Positions 11,504 through 22,734 of a stretch of 64,000 bases of DNA are shown in pieces. The position numbers and the translations under genes are program-made. The notes below the pieces were generated by a model that saw nothing but the letters and a program-made list of their open reading frames with translations, did not search any database and was not told the DNA's origin. This stretch comes from Portulaca oleracea (Eukaryota; Streptophyta; Magnoliopsida; Caryophyllales; Portulacaceae), in contig CM055877.1 in assembly GCA_029582165.1 (NCBI GenBank), positions 2,400,023-2,464,022 on the forward strand, read 5' to 3'. The number at the start of each line of letters is the position of its first letter. Within the stretch, counting starts at the first letter, position 1.

Positions 11504-12177
11504 TTGTGTGAGATGCCAAGTAATATCTATAAACTTGGACATGAAGTTAGAAGAGTCTAGAATAGTCTAGAATGTTCTAGAAGAGTCCAGGAGTCGTTTA
11601 GGAGAATCCAAGTTGGAGACTCCTCTTGTGTTTGGCGTCAACTAGGGGGAATTCAATTGGGATTCGTCCTCTTGGTAGCTTAGACGCCAAGTATAAGGGA
11701 TCCTAATTAGAGTTGGCTAATTTTGTAACTAATCCATCTTGGATTAAGATAGCCAAGCCTTAGAAGGATTCATATCGTTGTAACCAATCCCCTTAGGATT
11801 AGGAAAACCAATTCCTAGTAGGAAAAGGTTGCTTAGGCGTCAAGTAGTTGTGTGCTAGTATGAGTAGGACTTAGTCTAGTATAAATAGGGCATAGGCTTG
11901 TACTCTTTCCATCATCTACCTTTGATTATGAATACAAACAAGCTTTTGCTTACCCTTGAGTGTGTTTCTCAAACCTCTCGTTTGATATCTTCTATTGTAT
12001 CATGATTGTGGCAAATCAAGTGGTGAGGAAGAGCATGTTCCTAAACCTAGAAGGTGTTTCTGTAATTAGGTAGAAGAACAAGTAGCCCTAGTGATTGTCT
12101 TGTGGTGTTTCTGTATCAAGTTCATTCCTTGAACTATCTTTTATCTTTCTATCCCTTTTAGTTAGATAAACTACAAC
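11504..12177 (+). mobile_element. LTR-like sequence, plus strand
   Basis: Starts near TGTGTGAGATGCCAAG, has a good TATA box (TATAAATAGGGC, about 11880) followed by a leader and AATACAAACAAGC, then T-rich sequence. Sequences such as AGAGTCTAGAATAGTCTAGA repeat inside. I see no second LTR and no exact target duplication, so it is either a solo LTR or the 3' LTR of the eroded element on its left. Ends are approximate. Confidence 0.45.
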
Positions 12178-12195
12178 CTTAAGGCTATCAAAATA

Positions 12196-12374
12196 AAAAA
12201 AAAGAACCCTCTCTTATTTTCTCTCTCCCTCACGTCATACCCTCTCCCTCCAACCTCTCAAACACTCATCCGTACTCTCTCTCCCATCTCTCAAACACTC
12301 ATCCATATTCTCTCTCAATTCCCTCAACCTCATGTCAATCCCTCACTCTCAAATCTCTCTCTTAACCTCACGTT

Positions 12375-12429
<55 letters not shown>

Positions 12430-12540
12430 CTCTCTCCCAAATCTCTCAACATCACATCATACTCTCTCCAAGATCCTCTCTTTCACGTGAATCTCCCCTT
12501 TCAAAACCTAATCTCACGTGACCTCTCTCTCTTCCCTGGA
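12196..12540. repeat. Pyrimidine-rich tract with (CT)n
   Basis: Degenerate repeats of CTCTCTCCCTCA / CAAACACTCATCC lead into a C run and a pure (CT)n stretch at about 12387-12426. Low complexity, no coding. Confidence 0.85.
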
Positions 12541-13710
12541 TTGGTTGCACGTCTCCTTGATGTGTAATTGATCAAGCCTTAGTCTTTGATCCGGTTATAC
12601 ATTAGTAACGAATTAGTCAAACCCGATTTGTTTTAGCTTGCATAATTAACCTTAACTCTAACCATCTTAACCCGAGACTTAAACCTTGACATCCCAACTC
12701 ATAACTACACACATTAAACTACTCCATAACCTCACACAACGACCATTTTACTCATCGAAGCTACAAACGGCGCAATACTCCCAAGATCATTAATTTCACT
12801 CAAAAGGTACAAATTTTACTTATTAAATCTAATCAATACAATAAAAGACTAAACCTTTAATATCAAAACTACACATACTATTAATAATACGCAACAAGGG
12901 TTGAAAAAACCAATATTGGAACATTTTAATGAAACTTTTACGTCGATTTGATACAATAATGAGTCCAATCAACTACCTAAAAATGTCAAAAGCCTACTTA
13001 CACAAGAAATAATATACTTAACACATCCACACAACAAAACTAATTAATTGACAAGGTTTATAATCTGAAAAAATATAAGTAAATCCAAACAATAATATTA
13101 ATGATAATAACAACAATAATACTGATAACGAAATCTCATGAAAAATAATGAAACAGGGGTTAAAGTGTTATACTATCAAAGGAGAAAAGAAGGGTGAAGG
13201 TGACAGAAAGGCTTGGTGGCGGCACCGACAATCAGTGGTGGTGTCGGTAGCGATTATCGTCTGATGGGGGTTGCACTGTTGCTCGATTGAAAACAGAGGA
13301 GGGAGTACAGGACGGTGTTGAGGCTTGACTTGACGTTGGGGCGGCGGTCCTGGCGTGCGTCAGTTACAGCGGCATCGGGGGCGCTCAAGCTAGGCCCTCG
13401 GTGGTGCGTCGGTTGAGCTGCCAAAAGTTCCACGTATAAATTGCCACCACCATGTCACTTTTCGGACGAGTTTAACCATGTGGTGGATGCTAGAAATAAT
13501 AGAGGTTAAAGTTCAGCTCATACATAACAAAGTTAAAAGTTCGATTTTTTTTTTCAATACCCTCACAGCTTGGATTATTTTTTTTTCCAATTTTCCTTTG
13601 ATTAAAAATGGAAAGTTGAATGTATTATTCAAGTACTCCCAACTTGGCCAAATTTAACGTTAATTTATTACTTTTATGGTGTGCGTTTCTTACATTATAA
13701 TTATATAGTA
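12541..13710. other. Unassigned AT-rich sequence with a GC-richer patch
   Basis: I recognise no gene. About 13190-13450 is distinctly GC-richer than its surroundings (many GGTGGCGG and GGCGGTCC motifs) but has no long open frame; it could be a decayed gene or transposon piece. Confidence 0.3.
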
Positions 13711-13946
13711 CTACCTCCGTTTTGTTTTATCTGTCGCCTAGGGAATTGTGGCAAAAATTTTGACCGTTAATATCTTAATTTGTATAATGATTCATCATAC
13801 AAAATTGATATCATTAGATTCGTAATAAAAAATACTATTAAAAAAGTATAATATTATATTTTTCTATAAAATTTTTATATTAGAAATTATTGATTAAAAA
13901 TTGGCACTAAAAACCGTAAATGACAGATAAAAAAGAACGGAGGGAG
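13711..13946. mobile_element. Stowaway MITE
   Basis: Termini CTACCTCCGTTTTG and AAAGAACGGAGGGAG, flanked by TA (13709-13710 and 13947-13948). Subterminal repeats TTTATCTGTC / GACAGATAAA are also inverted. 236 bp, non-coding. Same family as 31546-31813. Confidence 0.85.
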
Positions 13947-14806
13947 TAACACTTAAATATATTATTCACTTAATCTTATTAATTAATTATGCGTATATAT
14001 TTAACTTGGTAAATGCTTTATAGCAACAAGATTAGTATAAATATTAAAAGAATCACAAACTAAAAATAAAATGTCCAATGAGTACTCACAAAAGGAATTT
14101 ATATATGAGATACTTAAGAAAACAAAATTTGTCTAAAAAAAATTATCATGTAATAATACCAATGATAATTCATAATTGTCACAATAATAATAGTTGTCCC
14201 CAAAATAGTAATTGTCTACAAAATAATTGTCACAATAATAATAATCCCCAAAATAAAAATTATCATGTAAGAACCTCATGATTTCATCCCTTTTATAAAC
14301 AGAAGTAAAAACAATAATTTATTACTTTTATTTTTGTAATTATTTTTACCAAAACAGTTTTGAGCTTTCATAAAAAAAATTAGTGTTTTCTATCAAAAAA
14401 AATAATTAGTGTTTGACTCAATTTCTCTTTTTGACCTTCAAAAACTCTTTTAAAAGCTAGGCTAAACATATATATACTTGATAATTGAATTGATTATTAG
14501 CAGTTGTTTATTTCTTAATTAATTATTAACTACTATCTCCGCTCCCAATTATTTATATCAATAATTAATTCATCAAAATAAATAAATATAGGGAATGAGA
14601 TGAATAATTTATAAATTATCCAAAATATTTTTGAAAATACCTTTAAAATAAGGTAAAGATTTTATTTATTAGGAAGAAAATATATACTATAATTGTTAAC
14701 ATTATACATATTACTTAATTTAATAAATAAAAAAGACAAAAAATTAGGTAATTAATGAATAACAAAAGATGGGGGCAATGGGAGGATAATGAAATGCTAA
14801 TTTATT

Positions 14807-15017
14807 ACGGTCTCCATCCTAAAATATTTATCAATTTGATTAAATTTTGACTGTTAATTACTTATAAATTACAACGAATTACAATATGAAATTATCACCA
14901 TCAGAAAAATGCTTTAAAAAAATTAAAATGGTATTGATTTTATATTTAATATACTATTATAATTTATGTTTAATCAAAACCCAAAAGATGACTCCATTTG
15001 ACAAATATTTTGAGGTA
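14807..15017. mobile_element. Old Stowaway-like MITE remnant
   Basis: The left end TCTCCATCCTAAAATATTTA and the right end AAATATTTTGAGGT form a decayed inverted repeat. The interior (TTTTGACTGTTAATTAC...) matches the better-kept copy at 50129-50340. Confidence 0.5.
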
Positions 15018-15027
15018 CATTATTGTT

Positions 15028-15354
15028 GTAGTATATATATATATACACTACTGGTTTATTTGCCGTTGTTCACAGATTGAAATAGCCAAACAAATTAGAC
15101 CGTTTGCAAGAATTCCAGTCTTCATCCCTTCTCCCTCGTCTTTATCTCCCCCGCCCCCCTTTTCTGTCTCCATATCTGCAATTCCCTCTCCTCCTCCACC
15201 ACAATCACCGCCGATGATCGAAACCCTAATTTCCCCTAAACCCTAGAAATCCCCCCTCCATCTTTGATCTGGGTAATCATCCATTTCAATCTCCAGAAAA
15301 CCCCAAATCTCTAACCCAACCTCAACATCTCTCTTTGTCCATCAAGATTTCCCG
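15028..15354 (+). promoter_or_regulatory. Putative promoter and leader of the GAE gene
   Basis: A TATATATATATATACAC stretch (about 15031-15048) could serve as TATA box. It is followed by a long pyrimidine-rich leader (CCCTTCTCCCTCG, CCTCCTCCACCACAATC, CCATCTTTG), typical of plant 5' UTRs, running up to the ATG at 15355. Start site not determinable here. Confidence 0.35.
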
Positions 15355-16671
15355 ATGGCAATGTCGCAGCTGAAATCGACGATCGGCCATGGCGTCGACA
15401 GCAACCCTTCAACTCCGGGAAAATTCAAGCCGGAAAAGTCCTTCAACAGAATCCGCTGGTACACCTCTCTGTCTAAACTCACCCTCTGGTTCTTCCTCTC
15501 TCTCTGCCTTCTCCTTTTCCTCTTCTTCGCTTCTCCCTCATCACCTCCTCGCCGCCACCTCAACGGCGGCGCGTGGGGTGGGCCCGAGTGGGAGCGGCGC
15601 GTGCGTCTTTCGGCCCGCGTCCGTGCCGCCAAGACCGGCGGTCATACCGTCCTTGTCACCGGCGCTGCCGGTTTTGTCGGGACCCACGTCTCCATGGCCC
15701 TCCGCCGGCGAGGAGACGGCGTTTTAGGGTTGGACAATTTCAACGACTACTACGATCCCTCGTTGAAGCGGTCCCGCCAGAAGCTTCTGGAACGATCTGG
15801 AATCTTCGTCGTGGAAGGAGACATCAACGATGAAGCTCTGCTGAGGAAGCTGTTTGATGTGGTTGCGTTTACTCATGTCATGCATCTTGCTGCTCAGGCT
15901 GGAGTTCGGTATGCTATGAAGAACCCTAAGTCTTACATTAACAGTAACATTGCTGGGCTTGTGAATCTTCTAGAGGTTTCTAAGTCGGCTGTTCCTCAGC
16001 CTGCAATTGTATGGGCTTCGAGTAGTTCTGTTTATGGGTTGAATACTAAGGTACCCTTTTCTGAAAATGATCGTACTGATCAGCCTGCAAGCTTGTATGC
16101 TGCTACAAAGAAGGCTGGTGAAGAGATTACCCATACTTATAATCATATTTATGGGTTGTCAATTACTGGGTTGAGATTCTTCACCGTTTATGGTCCATGG
16201 GGTAGGCCAGATATGGCTTATTTCTTCTTCACAAAGGATATGTTGAAGGGTAAGCAGATTACTGTGTTTGAGGGTCCGAATCATTCCACCGTTGCGAGGG
16301 ATTTTACGTACATTGATGATATTGTAAAGGGTTGTCTGGGGGCGCTGGATACCGCTAAGAAGAGTACCGGGACTGGTGGGAAGAAGAAGGGGCCTGCTCA
16401 GTATAGGATCTTTAATTTGGGGAATACATCCCCTGTGAGTGTTAATGATCTGGTGAGTATTTTGGAGAAGCATCTTAAAGTGAAGGCGAATAAGAAGGTA
16501 ATGCCACTGCCTAGAAATGGGGATGTGCAATTTACGCACGCGAATATCACCCTGGCTCAGAGGGAGTTCAGGTATAAGCCCACCACTGATTTGAATACTG
16601 GGTTGAAGAAGTTTGTGAGGTGGTATCTGAGTTACTACTCTGGATCGAAGAAAAAGACCGCTGCTTGGTAA
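15355..16671 (+). CDS. GAE: UDP-glucuronate 4-epimerase (single exon, 438 aa)
   Basis: It interconverts UDP-glucuronate and UDP-galacturonate in the Golgi, supplying the precursor of pectin. It is a type II membrane protein: a basic cytosolic N-terminus, one membrane segment (about residues 41-60, WFFLSLCLLLFLFFAS), a stem, then an extended short-chain dehydrogenase/reductase domain. The NAD-binding motif is VTGAAGFVG (G103, G106, G109), the catalytic pair is Y248xxxK252 (YAATK) with the serine in ASSSSVYG, and the sugar-nucleotide region includes FFTVYGPWGRPDMAYF. Length and lack of introns fit the plant GAE family; the N-terminal MSQLKS...TPGKFKPEK resembles the GAE2-5 type more than GAE1/6, which is my recollection rather than an alignment. 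A second in-frame ATG is two codons on. GC-rich start, no lesion. Intact. Confidence 0.95.
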   Translation: MAMSQLKSTIGHGVDSNPSTPGKFKPEKSFNRIRWYTSLSKLTLWFFLSLCLLLFLFFASPSSPPRRHLNGGAWGGPEWERRVRLSARVRAAKTGGHTVLVTGAAGFVGTHVSMALRRRGDGVLGLDNFNDYYDPSLKRSRQKLLERSGIFVVEGDINDEALLRKLFDVVAFTHVMHLAAQAGVRYAMKNPKSYINSNIAGLVNLLEVSKSAVPQPAIVWASSSSVYGLNTKVPFSENDRTDQPASLYAATKKAGEEITHTYNHIYGLSITGLRFFTVYGPWGRPDMAYFFFTKDMLKGKQITVFEGPNHSTVARDFTYIDDIVKGCLGALDTAKKSTGTGGKKKGPAQYRIFNLGNTSPVSVNDLVSILEKHLKVKANKKVMPLPRNGDVQFTHANITLAQREFRYKPTTDLNTGLKKFVRWYLSYYSGSKKKTAAW

Positions 16672-18484
16672 GCCCTTTTGAGGGTCTGTTGGTGTAGGAG
16701 CTGGATGGATGTTGCAGGTGCACAATGGAGGATGGTCTGCTGTCCGCATTCTGTTTGAGTTTGAAGTTTGTGTTCTTCTTTGCTGTGTTTGCAGGGCATT
16801 TTATGATATCTGTAAGTGAAGAATGGAGGTATCATCTTTATTGTTTTCAGCCCGCTTATTGCTTTGTTCTTTTAGAGTAGGATGTGATAGAATAGTTAGG
16901 AAGTGCACAGCTTGTGATTTGGGATGACAGAACACAATGGTCATTGATAGTACCTTGCAATTTCAATAACATGGTATGTGTTGATTGTTCTATTCTGTTT
17001 TCAATTAAGCCAGCTCCCTTTATTTGTGAGTTGCATACTGGTTAGTCTATGATACATCAGATTCCTTCCACCATTTTGTTTGTTTTCACTGATAGTATCA
17101 TTCAAAAGTGATGGATTGGTCTTGCTTTCTGGAAGTTAACATCAAATAGTCAAGTGCTTCTCTTAAATATGTTGTGCTTTGATGCCATCATGTGCAAGTT
17201 TCTGTTAATGGAGCATGTCATGAATTTACTCTTCCTGTCTCTTAATGAATGTTCACATGATTAGCATGTCAAATTGACCCACGACTTGTGAACTAGAATT
17301 GAATTGGGAAAACCTTGGCAGGCAAAGTTGGGGAATACACTTCCATTTGAGAGTTACGAATGATATGTGAAGGTTTAGAATATTGAGATCATTCTTGCTG
17401 CATCATTGACAAGTTTTTCCGTTATCAAAGTCATCCTGATTTGCTCGATACATATATGGGTTGGATAGTTGGCGTTTGGGGATATGTCTAAGGGGAATGA
17501 CGGTGAAAAGGCAAAATCACAACAGTTTTCTTGCAGAGATCGATCTTACCCTTAATTCGATCTTACCAACCCAAACCCCCCTCCCCCCAACAAAAAAAAA
17601 AAGAAGATCCGGGTCTATCATTCTTCTCTTACTCGCTGTTGTGGGGATGAGTCCGGTAGTTGCTCGTTGCATTTCTGACTTGTGGGAATTAATCTGGTAG
17701 TTGCTTACTTCTAGGATATGCAGCTGAGTAACTAACCCCCTGCTCCTGCAATCTGTTTTCACCTACTTTAATAAACTTCTGTCAGTAACTTGACATAGTG
17801 GAGCTATGCATTTTATTTGTGATTACTGTAAAGCTCAGCATATTGTTGCTTTGTTCGAATCAAATTTCGTGTTTGGATGAGATCTGCAGTAGCACTGTTG
17901 CAGGATTGGTATTTGGAGCACAGTAGTTGATTTGTTTGACATGTATATTTTCAATTTGGAACAAAGTTTTTCTCTGTTGTATCTAAACGGGTATTTTTGT
18001 TATTCTTATAGTGTAACACGAGTTTTTGTGACATTTACCGGTATCCAGACAAACAGAATGACAGTTTGTTTTGATTGAGGGTCAATTTGGCCCTTGGCTT
18101 ATTACAGAAACTGTACCTCAAATGTACCTCAGAAACTGTAATATTTGCCATCTTAGCGGCTGTGATTTTTTTTCCCCTCCAGCTATTTTCCTCGCAATGC
18201 CAAAAAAAACAGAGTCCCTGAAATTGACATCATATGATGGTGATTAAAGCTACAAGATGCTCTTGATTTCTAGTTTGATCCTACACATATAATGGTGATT
18301 TATTGTAATCATTTCTTGATGGTTATATACTGAATCTGTTAATGACAGTTGATGATCAGATTGGTTATTGAAATCATGCAATGGTACCTCAAAATTAGCA
18401 TATAAAAAACTTGTGTAAGCAGAGTGTTACCCAACCCCAAAAAAAAGGGGGCAAAACTTGAATCTTTCATTCTAATTCAAATGA
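16672..18484. other. GAE 3' flank, no gene
   Basis: Probably 3' UTR followed by unique intergenic DNA. Short open frames (such as 17461-17700) lack any recognisable motif and cross homopolymers. About 18400-18470 (GTGTTACCCAACCCC then an A run and GGGGG) recurs at 34690-34720, marking the outer edge of homology with the second NLR segment. Confidence 0.45.
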
Positions 18485-18897
18485 TTCAAAGAAGAGAAAC
18501 ACAGTTTAGTATGTGGTCATCCATCACACAATTTTATAATGAACACAAAAACAGAACCAAAGAAGACTATTAATGCACCCTGAAATCTTGGCGTGTTCTC
18601 TGTGAAAACAAAAGCAAAGATAAACCAGATAAGAAAGAAAGCAAATCTACCAGATTTACCCTGAAAATTAAAGCAGCCATTACTCTTAGAAACACCCCAA
18701 GATAGCTTAATGCCGTCATCTTTCATTCTATTTCAAGTGATTCATGGAAGGCATTAAAATTGGCAATGCACTTGATAGTACCAAAACCTAGAAGGTCGAA
18801 AATGAAGTGTGATACAACAAATGAAAGTGCTAATTACTGAAAGTGGTAATCTGATTGACATTATTGTGCTAGCAAATACGAAAAGTGAATGAATGGG

Positions 18898-21800
18898 TTA
18901 ACGTGGAAAATCCTCTTCTAAAACTCTTACAAGTGGGATGTGCCGGATCTTTGGCCAATCCTCACCAGTTGGTCTCCTGCATCTTTCTGTCAATCCAGGG
19001 CATTCAATTATTACAAGTCGCCTCATGTTGGAAAGCTGGCGAATGCCTTCTGGCAAAGACTTCAATTTGGGGCAGTTTATCAGATCCAAATAATCAAGTG
19101 ATGAAAGGCAGCTTATCCAGTCAGGTATTTCCTTCAGTTCTTTATTGTCTTTTATATACAGCCAAGAAAGGTTAGTAAGACATTGAAGTCCATTAGGAAG
19201 AGCAACAAGTTTAGGCAGTTCAGTTAACTCCAAAGATTGAAGGTTGGGTAAGACTTTCCATGGCATGCCTTCTTCCATCTCTTCATTTGTTGAGAAATCG
19301 AGCTCTGGACAGCTTATAAGAACAAGCTCTACAAGTGCAGTAAGGCGTTGAAAGCTTCCAGAAAGACTTGTCAAGCTATAACACTGAACGAAGCGCAGAT
19401 TGCGAAGTGAAGATAAATTTGTGAATATATCTCCAAATCTGGAAGTCTTCTCCAGGTGAGGACCTCCAACCACTAAAGTAGAAAGATGATGCAAGGTGTC
19501 GTTTGGAAGAGAAAACAAATCTTCCAAGTTGTCAATACCCAACCAATTCAACAAACTGCCACACCCGTGAGAGGTTGATGATGTGGGGGCCTCAGTACTT
19601 CCAAGAATCTTAGGCACTGACAAGTTCTTGTTGGAACCAGCCAGCACCAGGTCCTCGACAATGGGGCAAAGTGGCAAAGACTTCAGGTTGGGACAACAGT
19701 ATATCCATAGTGTTGACAAATTTGAAAATGACCTCCTTGATTGATGTTGCCATTCTACCTGATCATCGTTGACAACTTCTCCTCCTTTCCACCATGCCTT
19801 TAGATTATTCATGAATGATAAGTCAAGCTTTTCTAGGCATGGGAAGAATAATGTTTCATCTTCCAGTGAGCTGGTAGCCTTATGCAGATTACTCTCCATG
19901 TATTCCACACTTTCCAGGCCCTGAAGAACTAGGCGTTTAAGGAAAGGAAGCTGGCTAAATGCTGGGACCTGCTCGTATTTGCACCAAAAGAGTTCAACCT
20001 CAATAAGATTTGGGAGAGAACTGCACAAGTTATGGTTCACTGCCCAACTTGGTAACTTCTGACCTTGGTATCTTTCAATCTTAAACAGCTTCAGATTAGG
20101 GTGTGGTCTGAGGCCTTCAAGCAGAGTTTCATCGTGTTCACTGCAGTTGGTACCGCGCCCCTGATCATCCCATTCTAGAACCAACTTCACGATACCATGT
20201 TTGCTTCTCAGGTTTGCCTTTTCTGCTTCATACATTGGGTTTTCCACGACTCCAAGAATTTTAATATGTAGTTCCCCTCTCAAGCTGTTGAGGTTTTCCA
20301 AATCACTCAGTTGAGCAGTAGGAGGATTTGACTTAAAATTTAAAGCGCGTCTCTTATTCACCACAAGGTAATCCATCTGATGGAGAGAAGACAATCTTCC
20401 TATTCCTGGAGGCATATGAGTTAAGTTGTTACACTTGCCATTTCCCAAGTACCTGAGAGCGGTAAGCCTACTAAGTTCATTGGGCAGTCTCTTAAGCTTG
20501 TGGCATTCATAAAGAACTAGAGTTTGCAAATTTTTCAGTTCTATGATTGAATCTGGAAGTGCTTCGATGGGTGAGCCACTCAATATGAGGTATCTCAGAT
20601 GAACTAGCTCACCTACTGAGTTTGGCAAACTTTTAATTCCGAGCCCGCCCATATTCAACACTCGCAAACATATAAAGCTTGACAATAGGCTTTTGCACAT
20701 TGAACCATTCAATGTTGACCCGTCTGGTATTTGGCAAGGCAGCAGAAATGTTCGCAAAAGCTTCAAATTCTGCACACTATGTTGGATTCTCTCGAATGAA
20801 CTCAAATGATCATCGAAGGACAAGTGAAGGATTCTGCTGTCAAATTCCCTTTCTTCGTAATTTGCCAACTTGCACTCATTTCTAGCCACTTCTTGCGCAA
20901 GATCATGCATTAAGTCATGCATTTTGCATTTTGTAATGACCCCCCACTCATTTTTTACTACATCTTGGAAGAAGCCCCTGTGCAATAAAGTCAAAAAGTA
21001 TTCTTCTCCAGCATCTTCCAGACTCTGTTTGTACTTTGGAATGATAAAGCCATGAGCCATCCAAAGTCCAATGAGCTCAAGTTTTATCAACTCATAGTCC
21101 TTGGGAAACAATGCACAATAAGCAAAACAATTCTTCAATGGAGACCATAAGTGATGATAGCTGAGTTTCAAAATGCTCATAATAGCATCTGCATTCCCCG
21201 ATATCTCTGACAGATTTCTATCCTTGAAATGCAACCATGTTCTCTCATCTTTTCTGTATAAAAGGCTCCCCAAAGTTCTTATAGCTAATGGAACATTAGT
21301 GCACTTTTTCATAATTTCTTGAGCTGCCTCCAAGACCTCTGCACTCTCGGGTTCCACCCCATCCTCAAATGCCATATTCTTAAATAAACTCCAAGAGTCC
21401 CTTTCAGACAAGCCTTTCAAACTATAATAAGGCAAAGTGCCCATAATAGTAGCTACTATTTCTGATCGTGTGGTCACTAGTATTTTGCTCCCCTCTCCAC
21501 CCTTGTTCAACAAGGCACTTAACAAGAGCCACTTGTCACGATCTTCGTTCCAGACATCGTCCAGAACAAGTAGGTATTTCTTTCCCGTGATTGTAGTTTT
21601 CAATTGGTTTTGCAACTGGCCTAAGTTTGGTCCTTGAGGCTCAGTTTTTGGGGCTGACATGAGGATCTTTTCAATAATTTGGTCAAGTTCAAAGGTCTCA
21701 GACACGCTAACCCACAACCTTAAATCAAAGTTGTTCTTAACCCCATCATCGTTATAAATGATATGAGCTATTGTGGTCTTCCCCAAACCCCCGATTCCAA

Positions 21801-22392
21801 CAATAGGGAGAACAGAGACATTATGACCATGGGGATTGGGGGCTAGAAGCATGTCTATGATGACTTTCTTGTCATCATCTCTACCAATAACTTGTTCCTC
21901 ATCAAGAAATAAGCAAGCTTCACGTTTCTTCCTTAGTAGTAGCCCAGTTTCCTCAAAAGGGTGTACCACAAAACCAAAGCCATTCATGTCTTTGACAAGG
22001 TCATCAAGATCTTTCCTGATGGCTTCAATCTCCTTAGAGATGGAAAAGGCTGATACAATCTGATTGGAGTGAGAGAAGAAAGTTCGTACCTTTCTTGTGA
22101 ATTTGTTTCGACCTTTGTCTTGCCTCTGCATAGCTACAATGGTGACCTTATCGAACAAGTTATCAGCTCGATAAACAACAGGCTTAAGTCTGTCAAGCCA
22201 ACAGCGGACGACATGGCTTTCCCATTGCCTGTCCTCAGCATCCAGGAGCACACCTTTGATGAGATTCATAGTGTTAGTAAGCTTCTCCAGCTGGGATTTG
22301 AATCCCCATGCAGATGCAACCTCAGCAAGTGCTGTTGATCCAAGATTCTTCAGCACTGACGCTGCAATGTTGAATAGTACGGTCTCCGCCAT
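18898..22392 (-). CDS. CC-NB-LRR disease resistance protein, copy 1 (1164 aa)
   Basis: An intracellular immune receptor of the coiled-coil NLR class (RGA-like), expected to sense a pathogen effector and trigger cell death by nucleotide-dependent oligomerisation. Order: Rx-type coiled-coil domain (about 1-150, with LDRLKPVVYRADNLFD in place of the EDVID region); NB-ARC with P-loop GIGGLGKTT (199-207), kinase-2 LLVLDDVW (274-281), RNBS-B GSKILVTTRS (301-310), GLPL-type NVPLAI (366-371) and MHD motif MHDLMHD (491); then about 600 residues of leucine-rich repeats (LRYLILSGSPIEALPDSI, LKRLPNELSRLTALRYLG and so on). Single exon with no internal stop. All nucleotide-binding motifs are intact. A GA-rich leader just upstream is shared with the two paralogues. 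The effector recognised cannot be inferred. Confidence 0.95.
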   Translation of the reverse strand: MAETVLFNIAASVLKNLGSTALAEVASAWGFKSQLEKLTNTMNLIKGVLLDAEDRQWESHVVRCWLDRLKPVVYRADNLFDKVTIVAMQRQDKGRNKFTRKVRTFFSHSNQIVSAFSISKEIEAIRKDLDDLVKDMNGFGFVVHPFEETGLLLRKKREACLFLDEEQVIGRDDDKKVIIDMLLAPNPHGHNVSVLPIVGIGGLGKTTIAHIIYNDDGVKNNFDLRLWVSVSETFELDQIIEKILMSAPKTEPQGPNLGQLQNQLKTTITGKKYLLVLDDVWNEDRDKWLLLSALLNKGGEGSKILVTTRSEIVATIMGTLPYYSLKGLSERDSWSLFKNMAFEDGVEPESAEVLEAAQEIMKKCTNVPLAIRTLGSLLYRKDERTWLHFKDRNLSEISGNADAIMSILKLSYHHLWSPLKNCFAYCALFPKDYELIKLELIGLWMAHGFIIPKYKQSLEDAGEEYFLTLLHRGFFQDVVKNEWGVITKCKMHDLMHDLAQEVARNECKLANYEEREFDSRILHLSFDDHLSSFERIQHSVQNLKLLRTFLLPCQIPDGSTLNGSMCKSLLSSFICLRVLNMGGLGIKSLPNSVGELVHLRYLILSGSPIEALPDSIIELKNLQTLVLYECHKLKRLPNELSRLTALRYLGNGKCNNLTHMPPGIGRLSSLHQMDYLVVNKRRALNFKSNPPTAQLSDLENLNSLRGELHIKILGVVENPMYEAEKANLRSKHGIVKLVLEWDDQGRGTNCSEHDETLLEGLRPHPNLKLFKIERYQGQKLPSWAVNHNLCSSLPNLIEVELFWCKYEQVPAFSQLPFLKRLVLQGLESVEYMESNLHKATSSLEDETLFFPCLEKLDLSFMNNLKAWWKGGEVVNDDQVEWQHQSRRSFSNLSTLWIYCCPNLKSLPLCPIVEDLVLAGSNKNLSVPKILGSTEAPTSSTSHGCGSLLNWLGIDNLEDLFSLPNDTLHHLSTLVVGGPHLEKTSRFGDIFTNLSSLRNLRFVQCYSLTSLSGSFQRLTALVELVLISCPELDFSTNEEMEEGMPWKVLPNLQSLELTELPKLVALPNGLQCLTNLSWLYIKDNKELKEIPDWISCLSSLDYLDLINCPKLKSLPEGIRQLSNMRRLVIIECPGLTERCRRPTGEDWPKIRHIPLVRVLEEDFPR

Positions 22393-22690
22393 TCTCTCTC
22401 TCTCACTATCTCTTTCTCACTCTCTCTCTCTCAGTTTTCTGAAAATTTGATTGATTGAAGTGGAGTTAGGACAACAGCTGCGCGTGATCAATAATGGTAG
22501 GAAATTTGTAATATCCTGGATGTCTTTCCTATAAAAAAATTCACATTTTTCAAATTGTTGCTTCTTTCCCTATCGTAAATCAATAATCAATGTTGGCATG
22601 ACTCATTCCACAAATAAAGTTACGTGGAGTTGGTATAACTGCAATTATGTAATTCCACTTGCATCGTTCTTTCCATATCGTAAATCAATA
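22393..22690 (-). promoter_or_regulatory. Conserved NLR leader and proximal promoter (copy 1)
   Basis: Immediately upstream of the ATG is a GA/CT-repeat leader, followed by a block conserved in all three copies (for example GACATCCAGGAT on the minus strand and the TTTATAGG TATA-like string near 22528). The matching regions are 49832-50125 and 59622-59905. Conservation beyond the coding region shows promoter duplication together with the gene; which elements act is not known. Confidence 0.45.
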
Positions 22691-22734
22691 AACTTGTTTT
22701 AAACTATAAGTAGCTATTGTCTTTATTTAGTAGC

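Larger units (their letters stand above)
18485..22690 (-). repeat. NLR segment copy 1
   Basis: A segment holding one NLR gene with its 3' and 5' flanks, present three times in the window. The 3' flank begins near ATAATGAACACAAAAACAG (about 18537) and continues ATTAATGCACCCTGAAATCTTGGCGTG. The 5' flank ends near ATTATGTAATTCCACTTGCA. Copy 2 is 35750-50125 (swollen by insertions) and copy 3 is 55755-59910. Copy 1 has neither of the Copia insertions seen in copy 2. Confidence 0.85.

Noticed and set aside
14078..14281. 67-codon Asn-rich ORF
   Set aside because: Product of AAT/AAC simple repeats, not a plausible protein.
17461..17700. 79-codon ORF downstream of GAE
   Set aside because: Crosses an A homopolymer, has no motif and an equally long antisense frame; no support.
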